DNA of 48,781 nt. It comes from Saccharopolyspora oryzae. Its GTDB lineage: Bacteria > Actinomycetota > Actinomycetes > Mycobacteriales > Pseudonocardiaceae. The notes under the pieces are model-generated. The model had not been told where the DNA came from and made no database searches. It saw nothing but the letters and a program-made list of their open reading frames with translations. Positions 1 to 8,132 of the stretch are shown one piece after another (the stretch's first letter is position 1; every line of letters begins with the position of its first letter). The stretch is taken from assembly GCF_027853915.1 (NCBI RefSeq), contig NZ_JAQGLA010000056.1, positions 1 through 48,781 on the forward strand, read 5' to 3'. A program made the position numbers and the translations under genes.

Positions 1-127
1 CTCCGGGACACCGGCGAAGAGGTCGTCCTCCGGGACGGTGGTGGGCACCTCCGACCTGGCGAGGTGGTAGTCCTCGGTCGGCCAGACCTCGCGCTCGATC
101 TCCCTGGGGTGGGCGAAGAACGGGCTG
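1..127. repeat. Direct repeat copy 1 (duplicated 3' end of mca)
   Basis: Bases 1-127 are identical to 540-666 (offset 539). Copy 1 is the last part of a minus-strand mca reading frame cut off from its gene: at 127/128 it switches abruptly into GNAT acetyltransferase sequence. The left end lies at the window edge, so the repeat may extend further out. It reads best as one arm of a 539-bp tandem duplication that joined an mca 3' fragment to the middle of the GNAT gene. Confidence 0.9.
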
Positions 128-535
128 ATGACCGCTGTCCTGGACGGAACCCTGGACGCGCATTCCCGCGACGACCTGACCCGGATGCCGGCCCGCGAAG
201 CAGCCGCCGAGCAGTACGAGAACGAGTTCGCCCGCTGCACCAGCCCTCGGGAGTGGTGGCGGGTCGCGACGCTGCCCGGTGGTGAGCCGGTGGGATTCGT
301 CCTCCCGACGCACAACGGCTACAACGCCTCGATCGCCTACATCGCGGTCCTGCCCGCCCACCGCGGCAACGGCTACATCGACGACGTCCTCGCCGAGGGC
401 ACCCGCGTGCTCGCCGAGCAGGACGTCCCCCGCATCCGGGCCGCCACGGACCTCGGCAACACGCCGATGGCGAACGCCTTCCGCCGCGCCGGGTACGTCA
501 ACTTCCAGCGCGAGCTCAAGATGGCCTGGATCTGA
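128..535 (+). pseudogene. GNAT acetyltransferase, 5'-truncated duplicate
   Basis: The 135-residue frame carries the C-terminal half of a GNAT N-acetyltransferase. The core acetyl-CoA-binding region is visible as VLPAHRGNGYIDDVLAEG (the R/Q-x-x-G-x-G/A type loop), followed by the usual RAATDLGNTPMANAFRRAGY end. The frame opens at an ATG that coincides exactly with the duplication junction, and no N-terminal half is present, whereas full-length relatives run to roughly 300 residues. I infer that this is the 3' part of a GNAT gene copied in tandem, with the intact gene expected just left of the window. Its stop overlaps the convergent mca tail. It may be transcribed but probably is not a functional enzyme. 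Confidence 0.75.
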
Positions 536-1388
536 CCGACTCCGGGACACCGGCGAAGAGGTCGTCCTCCGGGACGGTGGTGGGCACCTCCGACCTGGCG
601 AGGTGGTAGTCCTCGGTCGGCCAGACCTCGCGCTCGATCTCCCTGGGGTGGGCGAAGAACGGGCTGTCCGGTCCCATCTGCGTGGCGTGCGCGAGCGCGG
701 CCCGGTCCCTGGTGGCGAAGTGCTCGGGGCAGTGCACGCGGGTGGTGACCTCGAGTTCCGGTGCGTCGTCCGGCCATTCGTCGAGCACCGGCCCGATCAG
801 CGAGGGGACGCCGCGGTCCAGCATCGCCTCGTGCAGGGCCTGGAACCACCTCCGCGACAACGCGGCCTGGTAGTAGAGCTTGAGCGGTTGCCACGCGCGC
901 CCGGCCTCCGGGTACCGCCGCGGATCGCCCGCCGCGTCGAAGGCCTCGACGGTGACGACGTGGGTCCTGATGTGGTCCGGGTGCGGGTAGCCGCCGGACT
1001 CGTCGTAGGTGATGACCACGTGCGGCCGGAACTCGCGGATCACCGAGACCAGAGCTCCAGCCGCCTCGTCCAGAGGCGCCAGGGCGAAGCAGCCCTCCGG
1101 CAGCGGATCTCCGTCCGCAGGCAAGCCGGAGTCCACGAACCCGAGGAATCGCTGCCGCACGCCGAGGATCTCGGCAGCGGCGGCCATCTCCTGCCTTCGG
1201 ACCCCGGCGAGGTCGTCCCGGACCTCCGGCCGGTCCACCGCCGCGTTGAGCACATCGCCGCGTTCGCCACCGGTGCAGGTGACGACCAGGACCTCCACCC
1301 CTTCCGCCGCGTAGCGGGCCAGCGTGGCCGCCCCCTTGCTGGACTCGTCGTCGGGGTGGGCGTGCACGCTCATCAAGCGCAGGGTCAT
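516..1388 (-). CDS. mca: Mycothiol S-conjugate amidase
   Basis: Mca is a zinc amidase of the LmbE/PIG-L family. It cleaves mycothiol-toxin conjugates into GlcN-Ins and a mercapturic acid for export. The 290-residue length is normal. The metal motif AHPDDE lies near residues 10-15 and the second zinc histidine is in the PHPDH segment around residue 140. The DSGLP and YDESGGYPHPDH signatures are typical of Mca rather than of MshB. The start is the ATG at 1388, which overlaps the TGA of the upstream exporter (ATGA), so the two are translationally coupled. That suits a detoxify-and-export unit under the TetR repressor at 2883. The last residues overlap the 3' end of the GNAT fragment. Confidence 0.93.
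   Translation of the reverse strand: MTLRLMSVHAHPDDESSKGAATLARYAAEGVEVLVVTCTGGERGDVLNAAVDRPEVRDDLAGVRRQEMAAAAEILGVRQRFLGFVDSGLPADGDPLPEGCFALAPLDEAAGALVSVIREFRPHVVITYDESGGYPHPDHIRTHVVTVEAFDAAGDPRRYPEAGRAWQPLKLYYQAALSRRWFQALHEAMLDRGVPSLIGPVLDEWPDDAPELEVTTRVHCPEHFATRDRAALAHATQMGPDSPFFAHPREIEREVWPTEDYHLARSEVPTTVPEDDLFAGVPESVRSRPS
540..666. repeat. Direct repeat copy 2 (native 3' end of mca)
   Basis: This is identical to 1-127. This copy is continuous with the complete mca gene, so it is probably the original context. The repeat stops exactly where the copies diverge (128 versus 667). Confidence 0.9.
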
Positions 1389-2794
1389 GCCGTTTCCTTC
1401 TGCCGGGACGGGAACAGGAATGCGGGGACGAGGCTCAGCGCGGTGATGCCCGACGCCCACCAGAACGTGGTGCCGAACGCCACCGCCGGGTCCGGATCAC
1501 CGTTCTGCAGCACGACGACCAGCACAGCCGTGCCGAGCGAGCCGCCGATGCGGTTGAGCACGTTCAACGCGCTCGCGGCCCGCGGCGCCTCGTGCCGGGC
1601 GACGCTCCGGTAGACCGCGGCCATGCCGGGCGCCATCGTCAGGCCCATCCCGATGCCGCGCACCACCAGGGAAGCGACCAGCAGCCAGACCGGCGGCTGG
1701 GTGGCGAGCTGGGTGAAGGCGAAGGTTCCCGCCAGCGACACGACGATCCCGGTGACCAGCAGCGGGCGCGGGCCGATCCGGTCGGCCAACCGTCCCGCCA
1801 GGTAGGTGGTGATCGCGGTGCCCAACGCCTGCGGCGCCAGGAGCAACCCGGCGTCCAGCGCGCTGACCTGCTGGACCTGCTGGTAGTACAGCGGGATCAG
1901 CAGCATCGAGCTGTACAGGGATGCGCCGAGCAGGAACGAATTGCTGGTCGCAGCGGCGAATCCGCGCCGGGCGAACAACCTCAGATCGATCAGCGGCGTC
2001 GCATCACCGCGCAGCGCGTGGACCGCGTAGGTCGCCAGCAGCGCCGCACCGAGCAGAAGCGGCGCGAACGCGCCGGGTTCGGCGAAGCCGCGCGCCTCCC
2101 CTGCCGCGGTGAACCCGTAGACCACCGCGGCCAGCCCTGGCGAGATCAGCACGAGACCGCGCAGGTCCAGCCGGTTCTGCGGGGAGCGGGCGCCGATCGA
2201 CGGCAGCGACCGCACCGCGATCATCAGCACGACCGCGCCGATCGGCAGGTTGACCAGGAACATCCACCGCCAGTCCAGGCCCTGCACGATCACACCGCCG
2301 AGCACGGGGCCCAGGACCGGCGCGAACATCACCGGCACCGAGCTCACGGCCATGATCCGCCCCATCCGCGACGGGCCGGCCGCCTGCGCCACCATCGCCT
2401 GGCCGATGGGCTGCATCATCCCGCCCCCGATGCCCTGCACCACGCGGAACGCGATCAGCGCCGCGGCGGACTGCGCGAGTCCGCACAGCGCTGAGCCGCC
2501 GACGAACAGCGCCACGGACAGCAGCCACATCCGCTTGGCGCCGAACCGCTCCGACGCCCAACCCGTCATCGGCATCACCACGGACACCGCGAGCAGGTAG
2601 CCCGTCATCACCCACTGGACGGTGCTCAGCGGCGCACCCAGGTCGTTGGCCACCGCGTCGATGCCGACGTTGACGATCGTCGCGTCCAGCCCTGCCAGGA
2701 CCGCCGCGCACAGCAGGATCCCCGCCGTGCGCCGCAGCTCGGCGTCGGTCTGCTCGGCCGATCGCGCCGCGCGGACGCCGGTCGAAGCCGTCAT
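1385..2794 (-). CDS. DHA2-family (EmrB/QacA-type) drug exporter
   Basis: This 469-residue integral membrane protein has about 14 hydrophobic helices. The antiporter motif A region reads GWASERFGAKRMW and the motif C-type stretch lies in VMFAPVLGPVLGG, both characteristic of proton-driven multidrug exporters. The ATG at 2794 is preferred over the GTG at 2800 because AGGAGG sits 5 nt before it, whereas the GTG would fall inside that site. It is first in an operon with mca (4-nt overlap) and diverges from a TetR gene across an operator-rich intergenic region. Inference: it expels mercapturates or xenobiotics whose mycothiol conjugates Mca cleaves. The substrate is unknown. Confidence 0.9.
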   Translation of the reverse strand: MTASTGVRAARSAEQTDAELRRTAGILLCAAVLAGLDATIVNVGIDAVANDLGAPLSTVQWVMTGYLLAVSVVMPMTGWASERFGAKRMWLLSVALFVGGSALCGLAQSAAALIAFRVVQGIGGGMMQPIGQAMVAQAAGPSRMGRIMAVSSVPVMFAPVLGPVLGGVIVQGLDWRWMFLVNLPIGAVVLMIAVRSLPSIGARSPQNRLDLRGLVLISPGLAAVVYGFTAAGEARGFAEPGAFAPLLLGAALLATYAVHALRGDATPLIDLRLFARRGFAAATSNSFLLGASLYSSMLLIPLYYQQVQQVSALDAGLLLAPQALGTAITTYLAGRLADRIGPRPLLVTGIVVSLAGTFAFTQLATQPPVWLLVASLVVRGIGMGLTMAPGMAAVYRSVARHEAPRAASALNVLNRIGGSLGTAVLVVVLQNGDPDPAVAFGTTFWWASGITALSLVPAFLFPSRQKETA

Positions 2795-2818
2795 GGTCAC
2801 CTCCTCAGCTCGACCATG

Positions 2819-2875
2819 AACTTAGGTCCGACCTAGTTTTTAGGTCAAGCCTAATTTTTAGGTCTGGTCTAAACT
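2819..2875. promoter_or_regulatory. Divergent promoter with three 18-bp-spaced TetR operators
   Basis: Three copies of a TAGGTC-N-GACCTA-type box start at 2823, 2841 and 2859, exactly 18 bp apart. The first is a perfect 13-bp palindrome; the second and third have degenerate right halves. On the minus strand TTGACC (2843-2848), an 18-bp spacer and TAAGTT (2819-2824) form a promoter for the exporter, so boxes 1 and 2 cover it. On the plus strand TAAACT (2870-2875) lies 7 nt before the regulator's ATG, implying a leaderless autoregulated transcript overlapped by box 3. Confidence 0.8.
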
Positions 2876-2882
2876 GACGAGC

Positions 2883-3491
2883 ATGAGCACGACGGGATTG
2901 CGGGATCGGCGCAAGCGGCAGACGCGGCAGGAGATCTCCGACATCGCCACCCGGCTGTTCGTCGCGCGCGGCTTCGACGACGTGACGATCGCGCAGGTGG
3001 CCACCGCTGCCGGGGTGGCCAAGATGACCGTCACCAACCACTTCCCGCGCAAGGAAGACCTCGTCCTCGACATCCACGAGGAGTTCATCGCCCGCCTCGG
3101 CGAGGTCGTCGCGGGCCGCGACGCCGGCGAATCACCGCTGGCGGCGCTGCGGCGCACCTACTTCGAGGACCTGGCGCAGCGCGATGCGATGCTCGGCTTC
3201 TCCGGCCAGGACTTCGCGCGGCTGATCGCCGGGAGCCCGACGCTGCTGGCCCGGTTGCGGGAGATCCACGAGGAGCGGGAAACCGCCCTGGCGGCCGTGC
3301 TGGCGCGCGAGTTCGACGAGTTCACCGCCGCGATCACCGCCGCGCACGTCATCGCCGTGCACCGGACGCTGGTCGGCGAAGTGCAGCGGCGCACGGTCGC
3401 CGGGCAGGCGACCGATGAGATCGCCGAAGCGCTCGAACCCCTTGCCGCGCAAGCATTCGACGCGCTGGAGCGGCTGGTCGACGCGGGCTAA
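2883..3491 (+). CDS. TetR/AcrR-family transcriptional repressor
   Basis: This 202-residue regulator has the N-terminal TetR helix-turn-helix (about residues 12-58: RQEISDIATRLFVARGF, then VTIAQVATAAGVAKMTVTNHF) and a helical ligand-binding C-terminal half with no recognisable specificity motif. It diverges from the exporter-mca operon, with three operators in the gap, so it is the obvious local repressor, probably released by an exported drug. No Shine-Dalgarno is seen, and a -10-like TAAACT 7 nt upstream indicates leaderless translation. Its TAA overlaps the TAG of the convergent DivIVA-like gene. Confidence 0.9.
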   Translation: MSTTGLRDRRKRQTRQEISDIATRLFVARGFDDVTIAQVATAAGVAKMTVTNHFPRKEDLVLDIHEEFIARLGEVVAGRDAGESPLAALRRTYFEDLAQRDAMLGFSGQDFARLIAGSPTLLARLREIHEERETALAAVLAREFDEFTAAITAAHVIAVHRTLVGEVQRRTVAGQATDEIAEALEPLAAQAFDALERLVDAG

Positions 3492-4474
3492 GCGTGGTCC
3501 GGCGCCGGGACGGCGTCGAGGTGTTCGGCGATCAGGTCGAGCAGCAGGTCGACCTCGTCCGGGTCGTAGCCGCCCGCGTCGACCTCGCGGAACTGCGCGA
3601 AGCGCACGTCGGCGGCGGCGATCGCGTCGGCGCCTCGCAGGGTGGCCGACACGCGGTCGAGCAGGTCGTCGACCTGGTCGACGTCGTAGCCCTGCTCCCC
3701 CGGCGGGGCTTCGTTGAGCACCACACCGCTGATCGCTTCCGCGGTCAGCTTGGGCGTGTCGCGCACCCGGCGGAAGGCTTGGGCGATCGGCATCCGCTGC
3801 GCGGGAATCGCGCGATTGCGCGGCGACAGGTGCTTGATGCTGGTCGACACCATCACCAGGAACGCGACCACGCTGGCCTCCTGGTATCCGGGGTGGCCCG
3901 GCTGCGGCGGGTTGAACCGGGCGGTCAGCAGGTCCTGCGCGGTCAAGGTGTCCTCTCCGCGCAAGGTCGCCGAGACGCGGTCCACGAACGCGTCCACCTC
4001 CGCCTTGTCCACCGCGGCCTGCTGCGGTCCGGCCTGGTCGAAGCCCGCGTGAGGCACCAGATCGGTCGGCTTCGGCTCGGCCGACGCCTCGCTGCGCCGC
4101 ACGATCTCGGTCTTCGGCGGGACCAGCTCGGCGCGCCGCACGATCTCGGGTTGCGACGGCTCCGCGAGCTCGGTGCGCCGCGTCCGCTGCGCGGTTCGCT
4201 CCGCCCTCTGCGACGCCCGGACCTCGCGCTTCATCAGGGTGAGCGCGACCTTGTCCAGGAAGGCGTCGACCTGCGTCCTCTTGTAGGCGCGGCCGCCGCG
4301 CTTGCGCGGGCTGAACTCGACGGTCAGCACATCGCGCGCGGTCACCGCCTGCTTTCCGCGCAACGTCGCCACGACTCGCTTCAGGAAGGCATCGACCTCG
4401 GCTTCGTCGTAGCCGCGTTCGCGCCGCCATGCCCTGGCGAAGACAACGTCGAGCACGTCGTCGGGGGTGAGCAT
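3488..4474 (-). CDS. DivIVA-domain repeat protein
   Basis: The 328-residue protein is built from repeated DivIVA-type segments (a D-V/L-L-x-x-x-F strand, then R-G-Y-x-x-x-x-V-D-A-F-L-x-x-V-x-x-T-L). I count six copies of the VDAFL-type helix (AEVDAFLKRV, TQVDAFLDKV, AEVDAFVDRV, ASVVAFLVMV, DQVDDLLDRV, DEVDLLLDLI). An Arg/Glu-rich linker near residues 80-150 separates the first two from the rest. Unlike true DivIVA/Wag31 there is no long coiled coil. The ATG at 4474 has GGAGG 7 nt upstream. The family probably senses or scaffolds membrane sites, but no function is established. It stands alone, convergent with the TetR gene. Confidence 0.8.
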   Translation of the reverse strand: MLTPDDVLDVVFARAWRRERGYDEAEVDAFLKRVVATLRGKQAVTARDVLTVEFSPRKRGGRAYKRTQVDAFLDKVALTLMKREVRASQRAERTAQRTRRTELAEPSQPEIVRRAELVPPKTEIVRRSEASAEPKPTDLVPHAGFDQAGPQQAAVDKAEVDAFVDRVSATLRGEDTLTAQDLLTARFNPPQPGHPGYQEASVVAFLVMVSTSIKHLSPRNRAIPAQRMPIAQAFRRVRDTPKLTAEAISGVVLNEAPPGEQGYDVDQVDDLLDRVSATLRGADAIAAADVRFAQFREVDAGGYDPDEVDLLLDLIAEHLDAVPAPDHA

Positions 4475-4623
4475 CGGTGTGCCTCCAGGCGAGCTGGTCT
4501 CCACCGGACGCATTCCGGCCACCACGCCGGACCCCGACTCGCCCGTTCTGCGCCGCACAGCTTGCCCAACCCGGCGCGCCAGATCAAGTCCCGATCCACC
4601 CGCGCTGGGCCGAATGGCGCATC

Positions 4624-5337
4624 TCACGCAGCATGGTGACTGACCGGACGCAGGTGGTGACGCTCCGATTCGTCGTCCTGGTCCGGCGGCTCGGCCGTTC
4701 CACCGGCGCTCGCGCGCTGGCCGGGCGACTCCGCAGCACCGGGTCTCGGAGCACCGCGCTGGTCGTGGCGCACCAAGACCAGCAGCACCAGCCCCGCGAC
4801 CAGGAAGCCGTGCGAGAGCAGTCGCGCCGCGGGGACCGCATCGTTGATCAGGTCCACGACGCTGAACCCGGTCAGCACCACCAGGAAGGCCGAAAGCACC
4901 GGCAGCAGGCCCGAAACCGTCCGCGGCCTGACCGCGCTCAGCAGCAGACCCACGCCCAGCGCCACGTTCCAGGCCGTACTCTCGTTGAACAGGTGCGCGC
5001 CCATCGACTCGCCGTGATCGCCGTGGCCGAGCGCGACCAGGCCGGTCGCCTGCACCAACCCGAGCAGCAGCTGGCACACCGCCACGCATCCGAGCAGCAG
5101 CCGCGGCCAGCGCCGCCGGTGCGGCTGCGCCGCCAGCACCCCGCTGACCAGGTCTGGAACCGGTTCGGCCGGGCGGATGCGCAGCCGCCTGGTCAGGTCG
5201 ACGACACCGCGCTGCCACTCCCGGCATCCCGCGCAGGCTGCCAGGTGCTCGTCGAGCTCCGCCGCGGAGATCTGCGGCTCCTCGCCGTCCAGCCGCGCCG
5301 AGATCCCCTCGCGAAAGTGCGAACAGTCCACGTCCAT
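4624..5337 (-). CDS. Zinc-finger anti-sigma factor, membrane-bound
   Basis: The N-terminus carries a ZAS-type anti-sigma motif, with E-H-L-A-A-C-A-G-C giving the H-x3-C-x2-C signature near residues 29-36. About five hydrophobic segments follow (e.g. LLLGCVAVCQLLLGLV and LLPVLSAFLVVLTGF), and then a polar Pro/Glu-rich tail. It starts 34 nt after the stop of the ECF sigma gene on the same strand. The expected role is to hold that sigma factor at the membrane until a signal arrives. Multiple membrane spans rather than one suggest the membrane part may itself sense the signal. The final residues are His-rich (ERHHLRPVSHH). Confidence 0.85.
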   Translation of the reverse strand: MDVDCSHFREGISARLDGEEPQISAAELDEHLAACAGCREWQRGVVDLTRRLRIRPAEPVPDLVSGVLAAQPHRRRWPRLLLGCVAVCQLLLGLVQATGLVALGHGDHGESMGAHLFNESTAWNVALGVGLLLSAVRPRTVSGLLPVLSAFLVVLTGFSVVDLINDAVPAARLLSHGFLVAGLVLLVLVRHDQRGAPRPGAAESPGQRASAGGTAEPPDQDDESERHHLRPVSHHAA

Positions 5338-5371
5338 CCAGTCGTCGCCCGCGTTCCCGTAGTTCCCGGTC

Positions 5372-5920
5372 TCACCCGATTTCTTCGGACCGCCGAAGGC
5401 GATCCCCCAGCAGGTCCTCCCGCGCCCGCGCGACCCTGGAGCGCACAGTACCGATCGGACAGCCGCACACCTCGGCGGTCTCCTGGTAGGAAAGCCCCAG
5501 CACCTGGGTGAGCAGCAGCGCTTCCCGGCGTTCCGGGTCCAGGCCGTCGAGCATGACGTTGAGCTCGACGATCTCCTCGAACCTGCCCCGCTGCGGACGT
5601 TCCACCGCCGAGGCGTCGACCGGGGACACCGGCCGCGCGCGCTCGTAGCGCACCTGGTCGACGGCCACCCGCCGGGCGATCGCGAGCAGCCAGGTCCGCG
5701 CCGAGGAACGTCCTTCGAAGCGGGGCAGGCTGCGCAGGGCGCGCAAGTACGTCTCCTGGGCCAGGTCGTCGGCGCTGCTGGGGGTGGCGAGGTGCGCCAG
5801 GAAGCGCCACACGTCTCGTTGCGTGGCACGCACGAACGCCTCCAGCGCGGCCCGGTCACCACGCCCTGCCGCCAGGGCCAGATCGGTCAGTCGAGCGTCC
5901 TCGACCGCGGAGTTGCTCAT
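5372..5920 (-). CDS. ECF RNA polymerase sigma factor
   Basis: This is a sigma-70 family group 4 protein of about 182 residues. Region 2 is visible as DVWRFLAHLATPSSADDLAQ-ETYLRALRSLPRF-(S)ARTWLLAIARRVAVD, and region 4 as LDPERREALLLTQVLGLSYQETAEVCGCPIGTVRSRVARA. The ATG at 5920 is used here; an in-frame GTG two codons upstream (5926) is possible. It is followed by its probable anti-sigma gene and diverges from the PepSY/DUF5134 membrane pair, which is the natural candidate regulon. The resemblance to mycobacterial SigC-type proteins is an impression, not a demonstrated assignment. Confidence 0.92.
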   Translation of the reverse strand: MSNSAVEDARLTDLALAAGRGDRAALEAFVRATQRDVWRFLAHLATPSSADDLAQETYLRALRSLPRFEGRSSARTWLLAIARRVAVDQVRYERARPVSPVDASAVERPQRGRFEEIVELNVMLDGLDPERREALLLTQVLGLSYQETAEVCGCPIGTVRSRVARAREDLLGDRLRRSEEIG

Positions 5921-6087
5921 GATCACGCACGTTACCGGCGGATCAGGCGCACGAGAATGCTTGCGCAGCAGGCTTTCCCGCCCGGCAAGCGGCTACTCGT
6001 TTCGGGTGTTGCGCCGGATCGCCGGGAACCGCGACGCCCCCTGGCGCGACTGCTGATCCGACGATGCCGATCAGGGCGAGGAGCAGC

Positions 6088-7428
6088 ATGCCAGTCGAGG
6101 AGTCCACCGTTCGGGAAACGGCGGAACCACCGCAGCGCTCGGACGAGCCGTGGTGGCCCGCCCTGAGACCGCTGGTGCGGCGCCTGCACTTCTACGCCGG
6201 GGTCTTCGTCGGTCCGTTCCTGCTGGTGGCCGCGCTCACCGGGCTGCTCTACATCTTCACGCCACAGCTGGAGCAAGCCGTCTACGACCACGAGCTGCAC
6301 GTGCCACCGAGCCCGACCACGCAGTCGCTGGCGGCCCAGGTCGATGCCGCGCGCGACGCGCTTCCCGGCGCCGAGCTCAACGCCGTGCGCCCGGCACCGA
6401 CGCCCACCGACACCACCCAGGTGATCTTCAACGCACCCGACGCGCCGTCCGACAGCTACCGCCGCACGGTGTTCGTCGATCCGCACACCTCCGAGGTCCG
6501 CGGGGTGCTGGACACCTACGGCAGCAGCCAGGCGCTGCCGGTGCGCACCTGGATCGACGAGCTGCACCGCAGCCTGCACGTCGGTGACGTCGGCCGGATC
6601 TACAGCGAGCTGGCCGCCAGCTGGCTGTGGGTCATCGCGCTGGGCGGGCTGCTGATGTGGTTGCGGCGCAAGCGGAACAACGCCCGCTCGCTGGTCGCTC
6701 CCCGACTCCGCGGCGAGGGCCGGCGACGAGTCCTGTCCTGGCACGGTTCGGTGGGTTTGTGGGCGTGCGCGGGCTTGCTGTTCCTGTCCGCGACCGGCCT
6801 GACCTGGTCGCTCTTCGCAGGTGAGAACGTCAGCCAGCTGCGCTCGGCGCTGTCGTGGGAGGCGCCGGGGGTGTCCACCGATCTGCCAAGTCCGGCCACC
6901 GGCGATGTCGGCTTCGACCGCGTGCACGCTGCTGCGATCGAGCGCGGTGTGGCCGGCCCGGTGGAGATCACCGCGCCCGGCGACGGCGCATACACGGTCA
7001 CGCAGACCGAGCGGCACTGGCCGACGCAGCTGGACTCGGTCGCGGTGGACCCGGGAACCGGGCAGGTCGTGTCGGAGCTGCGCTTCGCCGACTTCCCGCT
7101 GATGGCCAAGCTCGCCCGCTGGGGCGTCGACGCGCACATGGGGCTGCTGTTCGGGTTGCCGAACCAGCTCGTGCTCGCAGCGCTGGCGATCGGGCTGATC
7201 AGCATGGTGGCCCTGGGTTACCGGATGTGGTGGCTGCGCAGGCCGACCCGCGGTTTCGGCTCACCGCCGGAGCGCGGGGCGTGGCGGCGCGTGCCCGGCC
7301 GGGTGCTGGCGCCGATCATCCTCGCCGCCGCGTTCATCGCGTACGCGTTGCCGCTGCTGGGCGCTTCGCTGCTGCTGTTCCTGGTCGTCGACGTCGCACT
7401 CGGCGCCCGCCGCACGACGGGAGTCTGA
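6088..7428 (+). CDS. PepSY-associated transmembrane protein
   Basis: The 446-residue protein has the PepSY_TM layout. A first helix follows RRLHFYAGVFVGPFLLVAAL, then comes a large extracytoplasmic PepSY region, then a helix after SWLWVIALGGLLMWL, the HGSVGLWACAGLLFLSATGL helix, a second PepSY-like part, and C-terminal helices. Conserved histidines at helix starts (RRLHFYAG, LSWHGSVGL, VDAHMGLLFGL) are typical of the family, which is often linked to iron or copper reduction and uptake. The ATG at 6088 is chosen because GAGGAG lies just upstream; an ATG at 6064 has no such site. It is separated by 2 nt from the DUF5134 gene, and the two are certainly co-transcribed. Confidence 0.85.
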   Translation: MPVEESTVRETAEPPQRSDEPWWPALRPLVRRLHFYAGVFVGPFLLVAALTGLLYIFTPQLEQAVYDHELHVPPSPTTQSLAAQVDAARDALPGAELNAVRPAPTPTDTTQVIFNAPDAPSDSYRRTVFVDPHTSEVRGVLDTYGSSQALPVRTWIDELHRSLHVGDVGRIYSELAASWLWVIALGGLLMWLRRKRNNARSLVAPRLRGEGRRRVLSWHGSVGLWACAGLLFLSATGLTWSLFAGENVSQLRSALSWEAPGVSTDLPSPATGDVGFDRVHAAAIERGVAGPVEITAPGDGAYTVTQTERHWPTQLDSVAVDPGTGQVVSELRFADFPLMAKLARWGVDAHMGLLFGLPNQLVLAALAIGLISMVALGYRMWWLRRPTRGFGSPPERGAWRRVPGRVLAPIILAAAFIAYALPLLGASLLLFLVVDVALGARRTTGV

Positions 7429-7430
7429 CC

Positions 7431-8102
7431 GTGGTCGAATCACTGCTGCTCCGCTGGATCCTGACCGTCCTGTTCACCGCCTCCGCGCTCTGGGGCCTGC
7501 ACCGGATCATCCGGGCGGAACCGATCTCACCGCTCTCCGGCCGGCTCACCGATCAGGACCGGGACGTTCCCGGCAGTCCCGCGGTGCGGATCAACGCCGC
7601 TTGGCACGTGGTCATGAGCGCGGCGATGGTCGCGATGTGCTGGCCGTGGGGCATGGCGATCCCCGCCACCCCGCAACTCGTGCTGTTCGCGGTCATGGCC
7701 GTGTGGTTCCTGGCGCTGACCACCGATCTCGTCGGGTGCACCGGTCATCGCCGCTGGCAGGACGCGCACCACGCGGTGATGGCGCTCGCGATGTGCTGGA
7801 TGCTGACCGCGATGCCGTCGCTGTTGTCGCACGGGGAAACCGGTTCCGAGGACGTCCACCACCACTCGATGGGTTCCGGGATCCTGGCTTCGGCACCGGA
7901 TCCGGCGCAGGAGAACGGGATCGCCGTGGTGTTCGCGCTGCTCGGCGTCTACTTCGTCCTGACGTCGCTGCCCTGGCTGTCGACTGCGGTGGACATCGGC
8001 CGGAAGGCCAAGACCCGACCGCAGCGCGAGGCCGCCTACGAAGCGACCTGCCACGCCGCGATGGCGGCGGGGATGGGCGTGATGTTCCTGGCCGTGAGCT
8101 GA
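7431..8102 (+). CDS. DUF5134-like six-helix membrane protein, Met/His-patterned
   Basis: The 223-residue protein has about six hydrophobic helices and is probably of the DUF5134 family. Three of the helices carry the same spacing H-x2-M-x3-M-x2-M: H59/M62/M66/M69, H114/M117/M121/M124 and H208/M211/M215/M218. A further HHHSM cluster lies near residue 135. Such His/Met ladders are what a copper-handling membrane protein would show. This is inference, since no function is established for the family. The GTG start at 7431 is 2 nt after the PepSY stop, so coupled translation is likely. Confidence 0.7.
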   Translation: MVESLLLRWILTVLFTASALWGLHRIIRAEPISPLSGRLTDQDRDVPGSPAVRINAAWHVVMSAAMVAMCWPWGMAIPATPQLVLFAVMAVWFLALTTDLVGCTGHRRWQDAHHAVMALAMCWMLTAMPSLLSHGETGSEDVHHHSMGSGILASAPDPAQENGIAVVFALLGVYFVLTSLPWLSTAVDIGRKAKTRPQREAAYEATCHAAMAAGMGVMFLAVS

Positions 8103-8132
8103 CCGGTCCGCTCACAACTCCACAGTGGACGA

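Noticed and set aside
279..1613. Long plus-strand open frame across mca and the exporter
   Set aside because: It is antisense to mca and the exporter, has Arg/Pro-rich composition typical of GC-rich shadow frames, and shows no domain.
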